In this document: positions 9,489-18,486 of the stretch, one piece after another
Position numbering within the stretch: the first letter of the stretch is position 1
Layout: each line of letters starts with the position of its first letter
NCBI RefSeq assembly: GCF_014695375.1
Contig: NZ_JACJOG010000006.1
Coordinates: forward strand, 186,001-250,000
Source: Coleofasciculus sp. FACHB-T130
GTDB lineage: Bacteria > Cyanobacteriota > Cyanobacteriia > Cyanobacteriales > FACHB-T130
Length of the DNA: 64,000 nucleotides
Direction: 5' to 3'
The notes under the pieces: generated by a model
The model's database searches: none
Told to the model about the DNA's origin: nothing
The model's input: only the letters and a program-made list of their open reading frames with translations
Made by a program: the position numbers and the translations under genes

Positions 9489-10097
9489 ATGTTGAATAAT
9501 TTCAGCAGTAACGACTCTGTATTCACGCCAGAACAGGTTTTAGAAAATCGCGGTCGTGTAGCCATTTTTATCGATGGATCAAATCTATTTTATGCAGCAC
9601 TACAGCTCGGTATAGAAATTGATTACACCAAGTTGCTGTGCCGCTTAACCGCTGGGTCTCGCTTGTTACGCTCTTTCTTTTACACCGGCGTCGATCGCAC
9701 GAATGAAAAACAACAGGGTTTCCTGCTGTGGATGCGGCGCAATGGATACCGAGTCATTGCCAAAGACTTGGTACAGCTGCCGGATGGCTCGAAAAAAGCC
9801 AACTTGGATGTGGAAATTGCTGTCGATATGATGGCTTTAGTGGGGTCTTACGATACCGCTGTTCTCGTCAGCGGGGATGGGGATTTAGCTTACGCTGTCG
9901 ATGCCGTTAGCTATCGGGGTGTCCGCGTGGAAGTGGTCAGTTTGCGCTCCATGACCAGCGATAGTTTAATCAATGTATCAGATCGATACATTGACCTGGA
10001 TAGCATCAAAGAAGATATCCAAAAGACGCCCAGACAAAATTATACTTACCGTCCACTGTCGGGCATTGGCTTTATGGATGACCAAGAAGATAGATAA
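9489..10097 (+). CDS. LabA-like NYN-domain protein (DUF88 family)
   Basis: A 202-residue NYN (PIN-like) domain protein. The acidic residues of the PIN-fold nuclease pocket are visible: FIDGSNLF near the N-terminus, DVEIAVDMMAL in the middle and VSGDGDLAYAVD after it. In Synechococcus the relative LabA takes part in circadian control of gene expression, but most homologues are uncharacterised and may be RNases. It is followed after 38 bp by lptC on the same strand and probably shares its transcript. The start ATG at 9489 is the first in frame. Only family-level function is supported. Confidence 0.85.
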   Translation: MLNNFSSNDSVFTPEQVLENRGRVAIFIDGSNLFYAALQLGIEIDYTKLLCRLTAGSRLLRSFFYTGVDRTNEKQQGFLLWMRRNGYRVIAKDLVQLPDGSKKANLDVEIAVDMMALVGSYDTAVLVSGDGDLAYAVDAVSYRGVRVEVVSLRSMTSDSLINVSDRYIDLDSIKEDIQKTPRQNYTYRPLSGIGFMDDQEDR

Positions 10098-10135
10098 CGC
10101 AACCTAAGAAATAAAGACATAAATAGGCAATAGAA

Positions 10136-11305
10136 ATGAAAAAAGTAGCTCCTCGCAAAAAATTATTTCTTTTGCCTATTTACTTTTTGCTATTCACTTT
10201 TTTAGTTAGTGCTTGTAATACCGAAAAACGCACGGAAAAAAAATTGCAGAAAGATACTGCTTCCGTGACAGATTTTGAGGGGAGTTTAGTATTCCAAAAT
10301 GTGACCCTGGATCAGGCAGATGAGAAGGGACAACCTTTGTGGAAAGTGAAGGCAAAGCAGGCAGTTTATACCAAAGATAAGAAAGCTGCTCGCATCCAAA
10401 ATCCTAGCGGGGATTTGTTCCAAGATGGAAAAATGATTATGCAAATCACCGCAGATAGTGGCGAAGTTCAAGAGGATGGTAAAAAAATCTTTCTGAAGGG
10501 TCAGATTGTTGCCACAGACCCTCGGAATGGGGCAGTTTTAAAAGGGAATGAATTAGAGTGGCGACCAAAGGAAGACGTTGTGATCGTGCGTCAAAATCTC
10601 GTCGGCACCCATCAAAAGATGGTGGCAACAGCGAAGGAAGGACGATATTTTAGCCGGTCGCAGCATATGGAATTATTGGGTCAAATTGTCGCAACATCAA
10701 AAGACCCAGCGGTACAAATGAGAACCGAACATTTAGTGTGGCAAATTCCCCAGCAGATGGTAGTTGGCGATCGCCGCATCCAGATTGACCGCTACACAGG
10801 CAATCGCGTGACAGAGCAAGCAGCAGGAGATTCTGGTCAGGTAAACCTGAAAACGAAGATGGCAACGCTGACAAAGAATGTTCAGATGACTTCTTTAGAG
10901 CCGCCGGTGCAAATCGCTGGAAATTCTGTCACCTGGAACTTAGACACACAAATGGTTACGTCAGACCAACCCGTGAAAGTGGTGCATCAGCAGCAGCAAG
11001 TGACGCTGACGGGGAACCGGGGTCAGGTAGATCTGAAGGGAAAAGTGGCTCGTCTGGTTGGTGGCGTCCAAGGCGTTGGCAGTCGGAATAAATCCCAACT
11101 TTACGCCAATCAGGTGACTTGGAATATTCCGACTGAAGAATTTGATGCTCAAGGCAATGTAATTTATCATCAACAAGTTGACCCGCCGCTGCACTTGACG
11201 GGTTCCAGAGCAGTCGGTAAGTTTCAAGGTCAAACGGTTGTTGTCACAGGTGGCGGTGGTGCTAACGGTGGTAGTAGCAGAGTGGTGACGGAAATTATTC
11301 CTTGA
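10136..11305 (+). CDS. lptC: LptC-like lipoprotein of LPS export
   Basis: A 389-residue periplasmic lipoprotein. It has a signal peptide with a lipobox LVSAC, the acylated residue being Cys27. The rest has the beta-rich, repetitive OstA/LptC-type architecture (for example VKAKQAVYTKDKKAARIQ, then repeated GNxVTW segments). In E. coli LptC links the LptBFG exporter to LptA. Cyanobacterial versions like this are about twice as long, because extra LptA/OstA-like beta-jelly repeats follow the LptC region. Inference: it bridges inner-membrane LPS extraction and the periplasmic path to the outer membrane. No LptA or LptBFG gene is in the window. Confidence 0.85.
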   Translation: MKKVAPRKKLFLLPIYFLLFTFLVSACNTEKRTEKKLQKDTASVTDFEGSLVFQNVTLDQADEKGQPLWKVKAKQAVYTKDKKAARIQNPSGDLFQDGKMIMQITADSGEVQEDGKKIFLKGQIVATDPRNGAVLKGNELEWRPKEDVVIVRQNLVGTHQKMVATAKEGRYFSRSQHMELLGQIVATSKDPAVQMRTEHLVWQIPQQMVVGDRRIQIDRYTGNRVTEQAAGDSGQVNLKTKMATLTKNVQMTSLEPPVQIAGNSVTWNLDTQMVTSDQPVKVVHQQQQVTLTGNRGQVDLKGKVARLVGGVQGVGSRNKSQLYANQVTWNIPTEEFDAQGNVIYHQQVDPPLHLTGSRAVGKFQGQTVVVTGGGGANGGSSRVVTEIIP

Positions 11306-11338
11306 ATCGAGAAGCGATGGTCATAAAAACCAAAATGG

Positions 11339-11410
11339 TATAGCAATCCTATTTGAGTTGTGAGATGCCAGTGGTTGAGATCCCCGCCTTCTTGGAAAGT
11401 CGGGGATCTT
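11339..11410. repeat. Dispersed composite repeat, copy 1 (hairpin AGATCCCCG/CGGGGATCT)
   Basis: A block TATAGCAATCCTA with TTGTGA close behind is followed by an inverted repeat AGATCCCCG (11378-11386) / CGGGGATCT (11401-11409). The same order of blocks recurs at 23912-23976. It lies between the converging ends of lptC and dacB, so the hairpin may also end transcription from both sides. Confidence 0.7.
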
Positions 11411-11443
11411 GCCTTCACGAATCATGGGGAGTGCTGGGCGATA

Positions 11444-12769
11444 TTATCGTCGCGCTTGAAAATCTGAGAGAATTTCATTGCGACTGGCGTCACCGAGAAA
11501 TCCAGCAATATCAGCTCGCCCAGTGCTAGGAAGAATCGCTGCTGGTAGAGTGGGGGGAATGCCCCATCGTTGCACCAGTTTTTGAAGTATTTGGTCTTGC
11601 TGTTTTCTAAAACCATCGACATCACCACCCCGGTTGATGATCGCAAAGCAAACTAGACCGCGATCGCGTGTCGGCATTACCCCAGCAAGGGCGCTGACAT
11701 CGCGCAGGGTGCCAGTTTTGATAATCGTGCCTGTGGGGATGTGGCGAGATACCATCGTTCCCCGGCGATCGCGTCCCGATATCGGGAAGAGGTCGGCTAC
11801 CGTTAGCTGATGGGGTTGTAAATAACTTTCAATCGCCGTCAGCATTCCGCAAACAGCGCGGGGCGAGATGCGATTTTCCACCCCCAAACCAGAGCCATTT
11901 ACCAGCTGAACTTCCTGTTGGGGGACACCGGCAGACGTAGCCCCCAACTGAGCGACGGCAGGTGCCCCCCCAAGAGATTTTGCCAGCATCTCCGCCATGT
12001 CGTTGTTGCTGTAAATGTTCATTTCCTTGAGGATTTGTGCTAAGGACATTGAGCGATGACGCAACAACAAAATTTGCTTGGGAATTGCAATTGACGAAAC
12101 TTTGACCGAACCCGCGATCGCAATTTGTGGTTTTGGCGTTCCTGGGGGCATTAAGTTGTATAGATATTGGGCATCTCTGGGCCACGAGGTGGGGTTAAAT
12201 GCTTGTTTGAGCATCTGACCCGCCATATAAGGGTGGGATTGGTAATTCATGTAAAAATCGCCCACAATCACCAAATTGCCGTTTATGCGACGGATGCCCC
12301 GTTTATTTAAAGCATTCCCCAGAGCGATCGCTTCTTCCCACACAAAAAAGGGATCGCCACTGCCATTAATCACCAAATCTCCCTGCAAAACTCCATTTCT
12401 CACAGGCCCGGTCGTGCCAATTGAGGTTTCAAACTGATGGCCTGGACCCCAAGTCTCCAACGCAGCAGCAGAAGTCGCAATCTTGGTCAAAGAAGCTGCC
12501 GGTAAGGGAATATTTCCCTGATGAGTTGCCAAGGGCATAGAACCCGACTGAATCCACACCCCTTGAGCCGCCTCCCCCATGCCTTTAGCGCTCCAGCCCT
12601 TCAAATATTGCCGCATAGTGTTTTCAGCTACCGGATCGGTCGCCATCGATAGGGAAAACAAAGGAACTCCCCGCCACGCAGCCAGTTGGGTAGTATCTAT
12701 CTCTGTTGTTTTTACCCCAGCCATATTCATCCACAGCGCTACCAATCCAGAGCCAAATAATTGCAACAT
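11444..12769 (-). CDS. dacB: D-alanyl-D-alanine carboxypeptidase/endopeptidase (PBP4, peptidase S13)
   Basis: A 441-residue penicillin-binding protein of class C that trims D-Ala from, or cleaves cross-links in, peptidoglycan. All three active-site motifs are present: SLTK with nucleophile Ser93 (PAASLTKIATS), the SxN motif in YSNNDMAEML, and KTGT in IIKTGTLRDVSAL. The N-terminus (LFGSGLVALWMNMAGV) is a weak hydrophobic segment that may be a signal peptide or anchor. It is shorter than the E. coli protein, so the insert domain between SxxK and SxN is reduced. It converges with lptC and diverges from plsX. Confidence 0.9.
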   Translation of the reverse strand: MLQLFGSGLVALWMNMAGVKTTEIDTTQLAAWRGVPLFSLSMATDPVAENTMRQYLKGWSAKGMGEAAQGVWIQSGSMPLATHQGNIPLPAASLTKIATSAAALETWGPGHQFETSIGTTGPVRNGVLQGDLVINGSGDPFFVWEEAIALGNALNKRGIRRINGNLVIVGDFYMNYQSHPYMAGQMLKQAFNPTSWPRDAQYLYNLMPPGTPKPQIAIAGSVKVSSIAIPKQILLLRHRSMSLAQILKEMNIYSNNDMAEMLAKSLGGAPAVAQLGATSAGVPQQEVQLVNGSGLGVENRISPRAVCGMLTAIESYLQPHQLTVADLFPISGRDRRGTMVSRHIPTGTIIKTGTLRDVSALAGVMPTRDRGLVCFAIINRGGDVDGFRKQQDQILQKLVQRWGIPPTLPAAILPSTGRADIAGFLGDASRNEILSDFQARR

Positions 12770-13120
12770 TCCTCACTTTCCTTTATTCACTAAACAAAGA
12801 GCCTGCCGGATGTGCAAGCTACAAAAAAAGCCCAAGGCGGAAATTGCTTCCGCCAGAATGAAGATATTTTTTCGGGAGTTCGCGTATAGGTAAAGCACAA
12901 GCAGGGACAAGGAATGAGTAATCGGTGAGCAAGCGAAAATGGATAAACTCTCCCGTGGGACAACTAGTTCTCTATCTTTACCTATTTAGGAGTACCATTT
13001 TTTTCAGCATTCTTTTATTTATCCTTCCTCCGTCCTCTTTCATCCTCCCGGATTGACCCTGGTTTCTCCAGGAGTCATCGGGTACTGGTAGAATTTTTAA
13101 GGTTTATATCACTTTGATCA
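12770..13120. other. Divergent intergenic region dacB / plsX
   Basis: Contains a perfect 7-bp hairpin GGCGGAA-ATTGC-TTCCGCC (12836-12854). Read on the minus strand it is followed after a few bases by a run of T (A-run 12823-12829 on plus), a terminator-like or attenuator-like shape just upstream of dacB. The rest holds no supported gene and presumably carries the plsX promoter. Confidence 0.5.
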
Positions 13121-14152
13121 ATGGGATCGACTCGCGCACGGATCGCAATTGACGCTATGGGTGGCGACCACGCCCCCGCCGAAATCGTTGCTGGAGCGCT
13201 TAGGGCACAGGAAGAATTAGACGTAGAGGTTTTGCTGGTGGGCGATCCTCATCAGATTGAAGCTTCCCTAGGGCAACACACCAGTTCTCATCTTCCTCAA
13301 ATTGTGCCTTCTGAGGGCACAATTGAAATGCACGAGGAGCCTCTAAGTGGTTTAAAACGCAAGCCCAAGGCTTCAATCAACGTAGCAATGGATTTGGTAA
13401 AACAAAAACAAGCCCAAGCAGTGGTGTCAGCGGGTCATTCAGGAGCCGCTATGGCATCTGCTCTGCTGCGACTGGGACGCCTTCGGGGGATCGACCGCCC
13501 CGCGATCGGCGCAGTTTTGCCAACGATGGTAGCTAGTAAATCAGTGCTCATTCTCGATGTCGGCGCAAATGTCGATTGTCGTCCTAAATTTTTGGAGCAG
13601 TTCGCACTGATGGGATCGATTTACAGCCAGTATGTGCTGGGTGTAGACGTTCCTAAAGTCGGGTTGCTCAACATTGGTGAAGAAGAATGTAAGGGGAACG
13701 ATCTAGCGGTTCGCACTTACCAAAGGCTGCAAGAGAATTCGCAAATTTGCTTTGCTGGCAATGCCGAAGGGCGCGATGTCCTGACGGGTAATTTTGATGT
13801 GGTCGTTTGCGATGGTTTTGCCGGGAATGTTTTGTTGAAATTTGCTGAAGCCGTTGGCGAGGCAGTCTTGCAAATCCTCCAGGAAGAGTTACCTCAAGGA
13901 CTGCGCGGGCAAGTCGGCACGGCTCTGTTGAAACCAAACTTGCGGCGAATAAAGCAGCGGGTAGACCACGCGGAACATGGCGGTTGCTTGTTGTTGGGGG
14001 TCGGAGGCATTTGTATTATTAGCCACGGTAGCTCCCAGGCTCCGTCAATTTTTAACGCGATTCGCATAGCGAAAGAAGCAGTTGATAACCAGGTACTGGA
14101 GCGAATTCAGTCTCAAGATATCAGTGCTAAACAATCGGCAATCGGCGAATAG
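13121..14152 (+). CDS. plsX: Phosphate acyltransferase PlsX
   Basis: Converts acyl-ACP to acyl-phosphate, the first committed step toward phosphatidic acid in the PlsX/PlsY route. It has 343 residues, the normal length. The N-terminal IAIDAMGGDHAP motif is diagnostic. Further family signatures are VVSAGHSGAAMA, ILDVGANVDCRP, LLNIGEEECKGN and VVCDGFAGNVLLKF. It is followed by fabH, fabD and plsC on the same strand, a common clustering of fatty-acid start and phospholipid genes. The intergenic gaps are 127, 236 and 119 bp, so each gene may have its own promoter despite the clustering. Confidence 0.97.
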   Translation: MGSTRARIAIDAMGGDHAPAEIVAGALRAQEELDVEVLLVGDPHQIEASLGQHTSSHLPQIVPSEGTIEMHEEPLSGLKRKPKASINVAMDLVKQKQAQAVVSAGHSGAAMASALLRLGRLRGIDRPAIGAVLPTMVASKSVLILDVGANVDCRPKFLEQFALMGSIYSQYVLGVDVPKVGLLNIGEEECKGNDLAVRTYQRLQENSQICFAGNAEGRDVLTGNFDVVVCDGFAGNVLLKFAEAVGEAVLQILQEELPQGLRGQVGTALLKPNLRRIKQRVDHAEHGGCLLLGVGGICIISHGSSQAPSIFNAIRIAKEAVDNQVLERIQSQDISAKQSAIGE

Positions 14153-14279
14153 CAACAAGGATGAAGGATGAAGTGTAAAATGTGACATTCCAGCGTCGAT
14201 CGTTTAGAATTAATCGATTTAGCTAAAAGCTAAAATGCTGATAGCTGATACCTAAAGACCCCAGCAAGCATGGAGAGCA

Positions 14280-15278
14280 ATGTTGCAACAAACAGGCGTC
14301 GGCGTCGCCATTACCGGAAGCGGCTCTGCGATCCCCTCAGGTTCTCTGGATAATCATGGACTCACTCAGCTGGTAGATACTTCCGATGATTGGATCGCCA
14401 GCCGCACCGGGATTTGTCAGCGACGGCTGGCGGGTGAGGAGTCTTTATGTTCGATCGCCACACTCGCGGCACAAAGAGCGATCGCAATGGCTGGGATCGC
14501 CCCAGAAGACCTGGATTTAATTATTCTGGCAACTTCAACTGCCGATGATTTGTTCGGGAGTGCCTCAGCAATTCAGTTTCAACTGGGAGCATCTAGGGCG
14601 GTGGCTTTTGATTTAACAGCCGCTTGCTCTGGATTTGTCTTTGGTCTAGTTACGGCATCGCAGTTTATCCGCACCGGCGTCTATCAAAATGTCTTGCTGA
14701 TTGGGGCTGATATTCTGTCGCGCTGGGTAGATTGGTCAGATCGGGGAACCTGCGTGTTATTTGGGGATGGTGCCGGTGCCATTGTCATGCAGGCGAGCGA
14801 TCGCGATCGCCTGCTGGGATTTGAACTCCGCAGTGATGGAACCCAGCACAAATCCCTCAGCCTAGCCTACACGGCACAGCCTAAAGAACTGGTTCCTGGG
14901 ATCAACGTCCAAGCTGGCACTTACCACCCCATCACTATGAACGGTAAGGAAGTTTATCGCTTTGCCGTGCAAAAAGTGCCGGAAGTGCTGGAAAAAGCCA
15001 TGTTTCGCGCAAATATCAGCATTGAACAAATTGACTGGTTGCTTTTACATCAAGCCAATCAGCGAATTCTTGATGCCGTCGCCCAACGCTTAAAGATTCC
15101 TGCTGAAAAAGTCATTAGCAATCTTGCTAACTACGGCAATACTTCTGCTGCTTCCATTCCCTTAGCACTGGATGAAGCTGTGCGAGAAGGCAAAATTAAA
15201 CCAGGAGATATGATTGCTACTTCGGGCTTTGGCGCGGGTCTAACGTGGGGCGCAGCGATTTTCCAATGGGGCAGATAA
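14280..15278 (+). CDS. fabH: 3-oxoacyl-ACP synthase III (KAS III)
   Basis: Starts fatty-acid synthesis by condensing acetyl-CoA with malonyl-ACP. It has 332 residues, the normal length. The catalytic triad is visible: Cys116 in DLTAACSGF, His in LLHQANQRI and Asn in NYGNTSAAS. The GSGxAxP N-terminus and the C-terminal SGFGAGLTWGA loop fit the family. The ATG at 14280 is the correct start: the ATG at 14270 is out of frame. A hairpin just after the stop (15302-15320) may limit read-through toward fabD, which supplies the malonyl-ACP that this enzyme uses. Confidence 0.96.
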   Translation: MLQQTGVGVAITGSGSAIPSGSLDNHGLTQLVDTSDDWIASRTGICQRRLAGEESLCSIATLAAQRAIAMAGIAPEDLDLIILATSTADDLFGSASAIQFQLGASRAVAFDLTAACSGFVFGLVTASQFIRTGVYQNVLLIGADILSRWVDWSDRGTCVLFGDGAGAIVMQASDRDRLLGFELRSDGTQHKSLSLAYTAQPKELVPGINVQAGTYHPITMNGKEVYRFAVQKVPEVLEKAMFRANISIEQIDWLLLHQANQRILDAVAQRLKIPAEKVISNLANYGNTSAASIPLALDEAVREGKIKPGDMIATSGFGAGLTWGAAIFQWGR

Positions 15279-15301
15279 ATCAATTTTAGATTTTTAATTT
15301 T

Positions 15302-15320
15302 GCGGAGGTCGGATCTCCGC
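15302..15320 (+). terminator. Hairpin after fabH
   Basis: GCGGAG/CTCCGC stem (15302-15307, 15315-15320), extendable by two pairs including one G-T, with a T-rich stretch shortly after. A weak terminator candidate. Confidence 0.4.
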
Positions 15321-15463
15321 TTCCAATAATTTTCGATAGGTGGATCGGTAATGGGTAATGAAAGTTAGGAGTGTTAAGGATTGAGTTTTAAGGCAAGAAA
15401 GAAATTCTTGAAGCCAAAACTCAGACGCGATCAATTGCGCCTCTAAAACTGAAAACTTTTCTC

Positions 15464-15514
15464 CAATTACCTATTGCTAATTGCCAATTACGAATTACCA
15501 ATTACCAATGACCA
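15464..15514. repeat. Short tandem repeat tract before fabD (AATTACCA family)
   Basis: Imperfect 7-10 bp units (AATTACCA, CCAATGA) are repeated up to the fabD start. The tract is typical of cyanobacterial STRR-type intergenic repeats. The last units form the immediate 5' leader of fabD, and no Shine-Dalgarno sequence is evident. Confidence 0.65.
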
Positions 15515-16402
15515 ATGACAAAGACCGCATGGGTGTTTCCTGGGCAAGGTTCTCAGGCAATCGGAATGGGAGTGGATTTATTAGACTTGCCAGAGGCAAA
15601 GGCTAAATTTGAGCAAGCCGAGCAAATTTTAGGCTGGTCTGTACCAGAAATCTGTCAGAGTCAGGAAGATAAATTATCCCGCACTCTTTATACCCAGCCC
15701 AGCCTGTATGTGGTAGAAAGCATTTTAGCAGATCGAATGCAAGCTGGGAGACATCAACCTAACCTCGTTGCCGGTCACAGTCTGGGAGAATACGTTGCTC
15801 TCTACGTCGCCGGTGTCTTTGACTTTGAGGCGGGGTTGCGCCTAGTGAAACGTCGGGCAGAATTTATGGATAGTGCGTCCGATGGCATGATGGCAGCGCT
15901 GATTGGCTTCGACCGCGAACAGCTAGAACAACAAATTCAGCAGACCCCCGACGTTGTGTTAGCCAACGACAACAGTTCCGCCCAAGTCGTCATCTCTGGA
16001 ACGCCGGAAGCGGTGGAGGGAGTGCTAAGTCAAGTAAAGGTTAAGCGTGTTGTCCGCTTGAATGTCTCAGGAGCCTTTCACTCTCCCTTAATGGCGGAAG
16101 CTGCCGCCGAGTTCCAGGTAGTTTTGGAGTCAGTTCCATTTAATTCTGCTCAAGTGCCAGTGCTGTCAAATGTGGAACCTGTCCCATCTGTGGACGCTGA
16201 TATTTTAAAAGAGCGCCTCATCCGTCAGATGACCGGCTCGGTGCGGTGGCGAGAAATTTCCCTACAATTGCCAGTACAAGGAATTTCGCAGGTTGTGGAA
16301 ATTGGTCCAGGGAAAGTCCTTACGGGTTTAATTAAACGTACTTGCCCCGATTTAACTTTGGAAAACGTGGGTAGTGTTGCAGAGTTGCCGAATGCAGAAT
16401 AA
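15515..16402 (+). CDS. fabD: Malonyl-CoA:ACP transacylase
   Basis: Moves the malonyl group from CoA to ACP for fatty-acid elongation. It has 295 residues, slightly short but complete. The N-terminal FPGQGSQ motif, the nucleophile Ser89 in GHSLGEY, and the His of SGAFHSPLM are all present, as is the C-terminal VEIGPGKVLTGL segment. It sits between fabH and plsC. The ATG at 15515 follows directly on an AATTACCA-type repeat tract with no evident ribosome-binding site, which is common for cyanobacterial genes. Confidence 0.96.
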   Translation: MTKTAWVFPGQGSQAIGMGVDLLDLPEAKAKFEQAEQILGWSVPEICQSQEDKLSRTLYTQPSLYVVESILADRMQAGRHQPNLVAGHSLGEYVALYVAGVFDFEAGLRLVKRRAEFMDSASDGMMAALIGFDREQLEQQIQQTPDVVLANDNSSAQVVISGTPEAVEGVLSQVKVKRVVRLNVSGAFHSPLMAEAAAEFQVVLESVPFNSAQVPVLSNVEPVPSVDADILKERLIRQMTGSVRWREISLQLPVQGISQVVEIGPGKVLTGLIKRTCPDLTLENVGSVAELPNAE

Positions 16403-16521
16403 AGTCCGGCGACCGCAACAGCGCGTGCGAGTGAGAGAATGGAAAAATTCCCTCCTTCCCTCATCAGCCAGGGAACGAGAAAAATCAGACAAGGTGGTTA
16501 AAGGTTTACAGCGAGAGTACG

Positions 16522-17181
16522 GTGGATAGCGAATTATCTAATCTGGGCAGAAGCCGCGAGCCTGTTTCGAGTTTAGTTCTATACCACCTGTTTAAGTGGT
16601 CGGTGGTCAGCCCCGTGCTTCATGCCTACCTGCGAGGTCGGATTTATGGATGCGAACACGTTCCTCCGATTGGACCACTTCTAGTGGTTAGCAATCATGC
16701 CAGTGATTTTGATCCGCCGATTTTGTCCTGCTGCGTGCGACGACCCGTAGCGTATATGGCAAAAGAAGAACTGTTTCGAGTCCCTGTTTTGAAGCAGGCA
16801 ATTAAGTTGTATGGTGCTTACCCCGTCAAGCGGGGTTCCGCAGACCGGAGTGCGATTCGTTCGGCGCTGTCTCTCCTAGAGGAAGGGTGGGCAGTCGGTG
16901 TCTTTTTACAAGGAACGCGGACGCCAGACGCCAGAATTTCAGACCCAAAGCTAGGTGCTGCGCTGATTGCCGCCAAGGCGAAGGTGCCACTGCTGCCCGT
17001 TAGTTTGTGGGGTACGGAAGCGATTTTTAAGAAAGGTTCGCTGGTTCCGCGTCCGGTGCCAGTAACGGTGCGGATTGGTCAGGTAATTGAGCCTCCTAAT
17101 TCAACAGACCGGGATGAGTTACAGGCGGTAACGCAAAAATGCGCCACAGCGATTCATGCTTTACACGATTTAGGCCGTTAA
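16522..17181 (+). CDS. plsC: 1-acyl-sn-glycerol-3-phosphate acyltransferase
   Basis: Acylates lysophosphatidic acid to phosphatidic acid. It has 219 residues. Motifs are SNHASDFDPP (HX4D), VFLQGTRTPD (in place of the usual FPEGTRS) and LLPVSLWG. The start is GTG at 16522; the next in-frame ATG lies far inside the domain, past motif I, so a non-ATG start is required. It closes the plsX-fabH-fabD-plsC block. The change of FPEG to FLQG removes the usual Glu, but this variant recurs in cyanobacterial PlsC proteins as far as I recall, so activity is still likely. Confidence 0.85.
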   Translation: MDSELSNLGRSREPVSSLVLYHLFKWSVVSPVLHAYLRGRIYGCEHVPPIGPLLVVSNHASDFDPPILSCCVRRPVAYMAKEELFRVPVLKQAIKLYGAYPVKRGSADRSAIRSALSLLEEGWAVGVFLQGTRTPDARISDPKLGAALIAAKAKVPLLPVSLWGTEAIFKKGSLVPRPVPVTVRIGQVIEPPNSTDRDELQAVTQKCATAIHALHDLGR

Positions 17182-17314
17182 AGAATTTCAAAAGACAAGA
17201 TTTTCTCGGCGAAATTAAAACGTTGGGATGATGTCCTGACAGTTGCGCTTTCAGTAGGATTAGGTTATTCCAAATCTGTCTGGATATCCGGCTATTGGTT
17301 CATTCAATAAAGAA

Positions 17315-18412
17315 ATGAGTCAATCACCGGGATTCTGGATTAAATCACCATCCCAAAAAGAAATGAGCGAACCTTCTGCCAAGTATCTTTTGCAGCGACT
17401 GAACAATTTGGCATTGGTTAGATTTTTGCTTTTCGTTGCTTCTGGCTGGGCGTTTGTAAAAGTTTTAGCTTACTTTGAAACAGTTATTGTCATTTTTACA
17501 TTTGCAGCTATTGTCGCTTTTCTACTGAGTTATCCCGTGCGATCGCTAACTCGTTTTGTGCCTCACGGTGTTGCTGTTACCGTGGTCTTTATTCTAGGCA
17601 TGATCGTGATTGCTAGTCTTACTGTCACAGTTGGTTTAACAGTTGTATCGCAAGGGCAACAATTAATTTCTAGCTTAACAACCTTTTTAAATTCTTTAAT
17701 TCCTTTGGCTTATCAAATAGAAAAATTCCTTTTAAGATTCAATGTTCAAGTAAATTTGAGCATAATTCAAGAACAATTTCAGAATCAAATCGTCTCATCG
17801 CTGGGGTTAGGAATCGGTTATAGCTTAACGACTATACAAGTATTTTTTGCCAATTTTCTTAATTTGATATTAATTTCCGTTATTTCTTTTTTTATGTTGC
17901 TAGATGGAGAAAAGCTTTGGAAGCTTATTCTTAAGCTTGTTCCTGCACATTTACAAAATAGATTTACCATTGTCATTCAACGCAAGTTTCTCGGATTTTT
18001 TCGAGGACAGATGGTTTTATGTTTATTTCTGACTACGACTACTTTTTTGGTTTTTTTAATTTTAAATGTACCATTTCCCTTACTTTTGGCAATTATTGCT
18101 GGATTATTCGATTTAATCCCTGGGATTGGAGCTACTTTAGGGGTGGGTATTGTTTTTCTTATTTTATTGTCTCAGAGTGTTTGGTTAGCCGTTCAAGTAG
18201 TTGTTGTTTGTATCATAATTCAGCAAGTACAAGACAATTTCATCACGCCCCGGATTATGCAAAATTCGCTTAATATTAATCCAGTTGTTGTATTTTTCGC
18301 CTTACTAGTAGGTGCTAGAGTAGCAGGATTACTTGGAATTTTTATTGCAATTCCGATTACTGGAGTCATTGTCAGTTTATTTGAAATTGACGAAATGAAA
18401 GCAGAATCTTAG
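17315..18412 (+). CDS. AI-2E family (PerM/UPF0118) membrane transporter
   Basis: A 365-residue integral membrane protein with about seven to eight hydrophobic segments: two close together at 35-85, one at about 95-120, then a central soluble stretch (about 125-180) and the rest from 180 on. Family signatures are DLIPGIGATLG and QQVQDNFITPRIM, followed by NPVVVFFALLVGARVAGLLGIFIAIP. Members have been linked to export of autoinducer-2 or to Na+/H+ exchange; the name does not establish the substrate here. It is flanked by plsC and a DUF2288 gene on the same strand. Confidence 0.88.
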   Translation: MSQSPGFWIKSPSQKEMSEPSAKYLLQRLNNLALVRFLLFVASGWAFVKVLAYFETVIVIFTFAAIVAFLLSYPVRSLTRFVPHGVAVTVVFILGMIVIASLTVTVGLTVVSQGQQLISSLTTFLNSLIPLAYQIEKFLLRFNVQVNLSIIQEQFQNQIVSSLGLGIGYSLTTIQVFFANFLNLILISVISFFMLLDGEKLWKLILKLVPAHLQNRFTIVIQRKFLGFFRGQMVLCLFLTTTTFLVFLILNVPFPLLLAIIAGLFDLIPGIGATLGVGIVFLILLSQSVWLAVQVVVVCIIIQQVQDNFITPRIMQNSLNINPVVVFFALLVGARVAGLLGIFIAIPITGVIVSLFEIDEMKAES

Positions 18413-18486
18413 AGGAATGACATGAAGAGTAGCAGCTTCTATAAAATAGATTAAAATAAAATTTACTGGAATCAAAACAAGTAAAA

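Noticed and set aside
12579-12893. Open frame of 104 codons on the plus strand
   Set aside because: It is antisense to dacB for most of its length and shows no recognisable protein features.
17315-18412. Quorum-sensing autoinducer-2 exporter
   Set aside because: The AI-2E family name covers many transporters; nothing here indicates AI-2, and no luxS is in the window.
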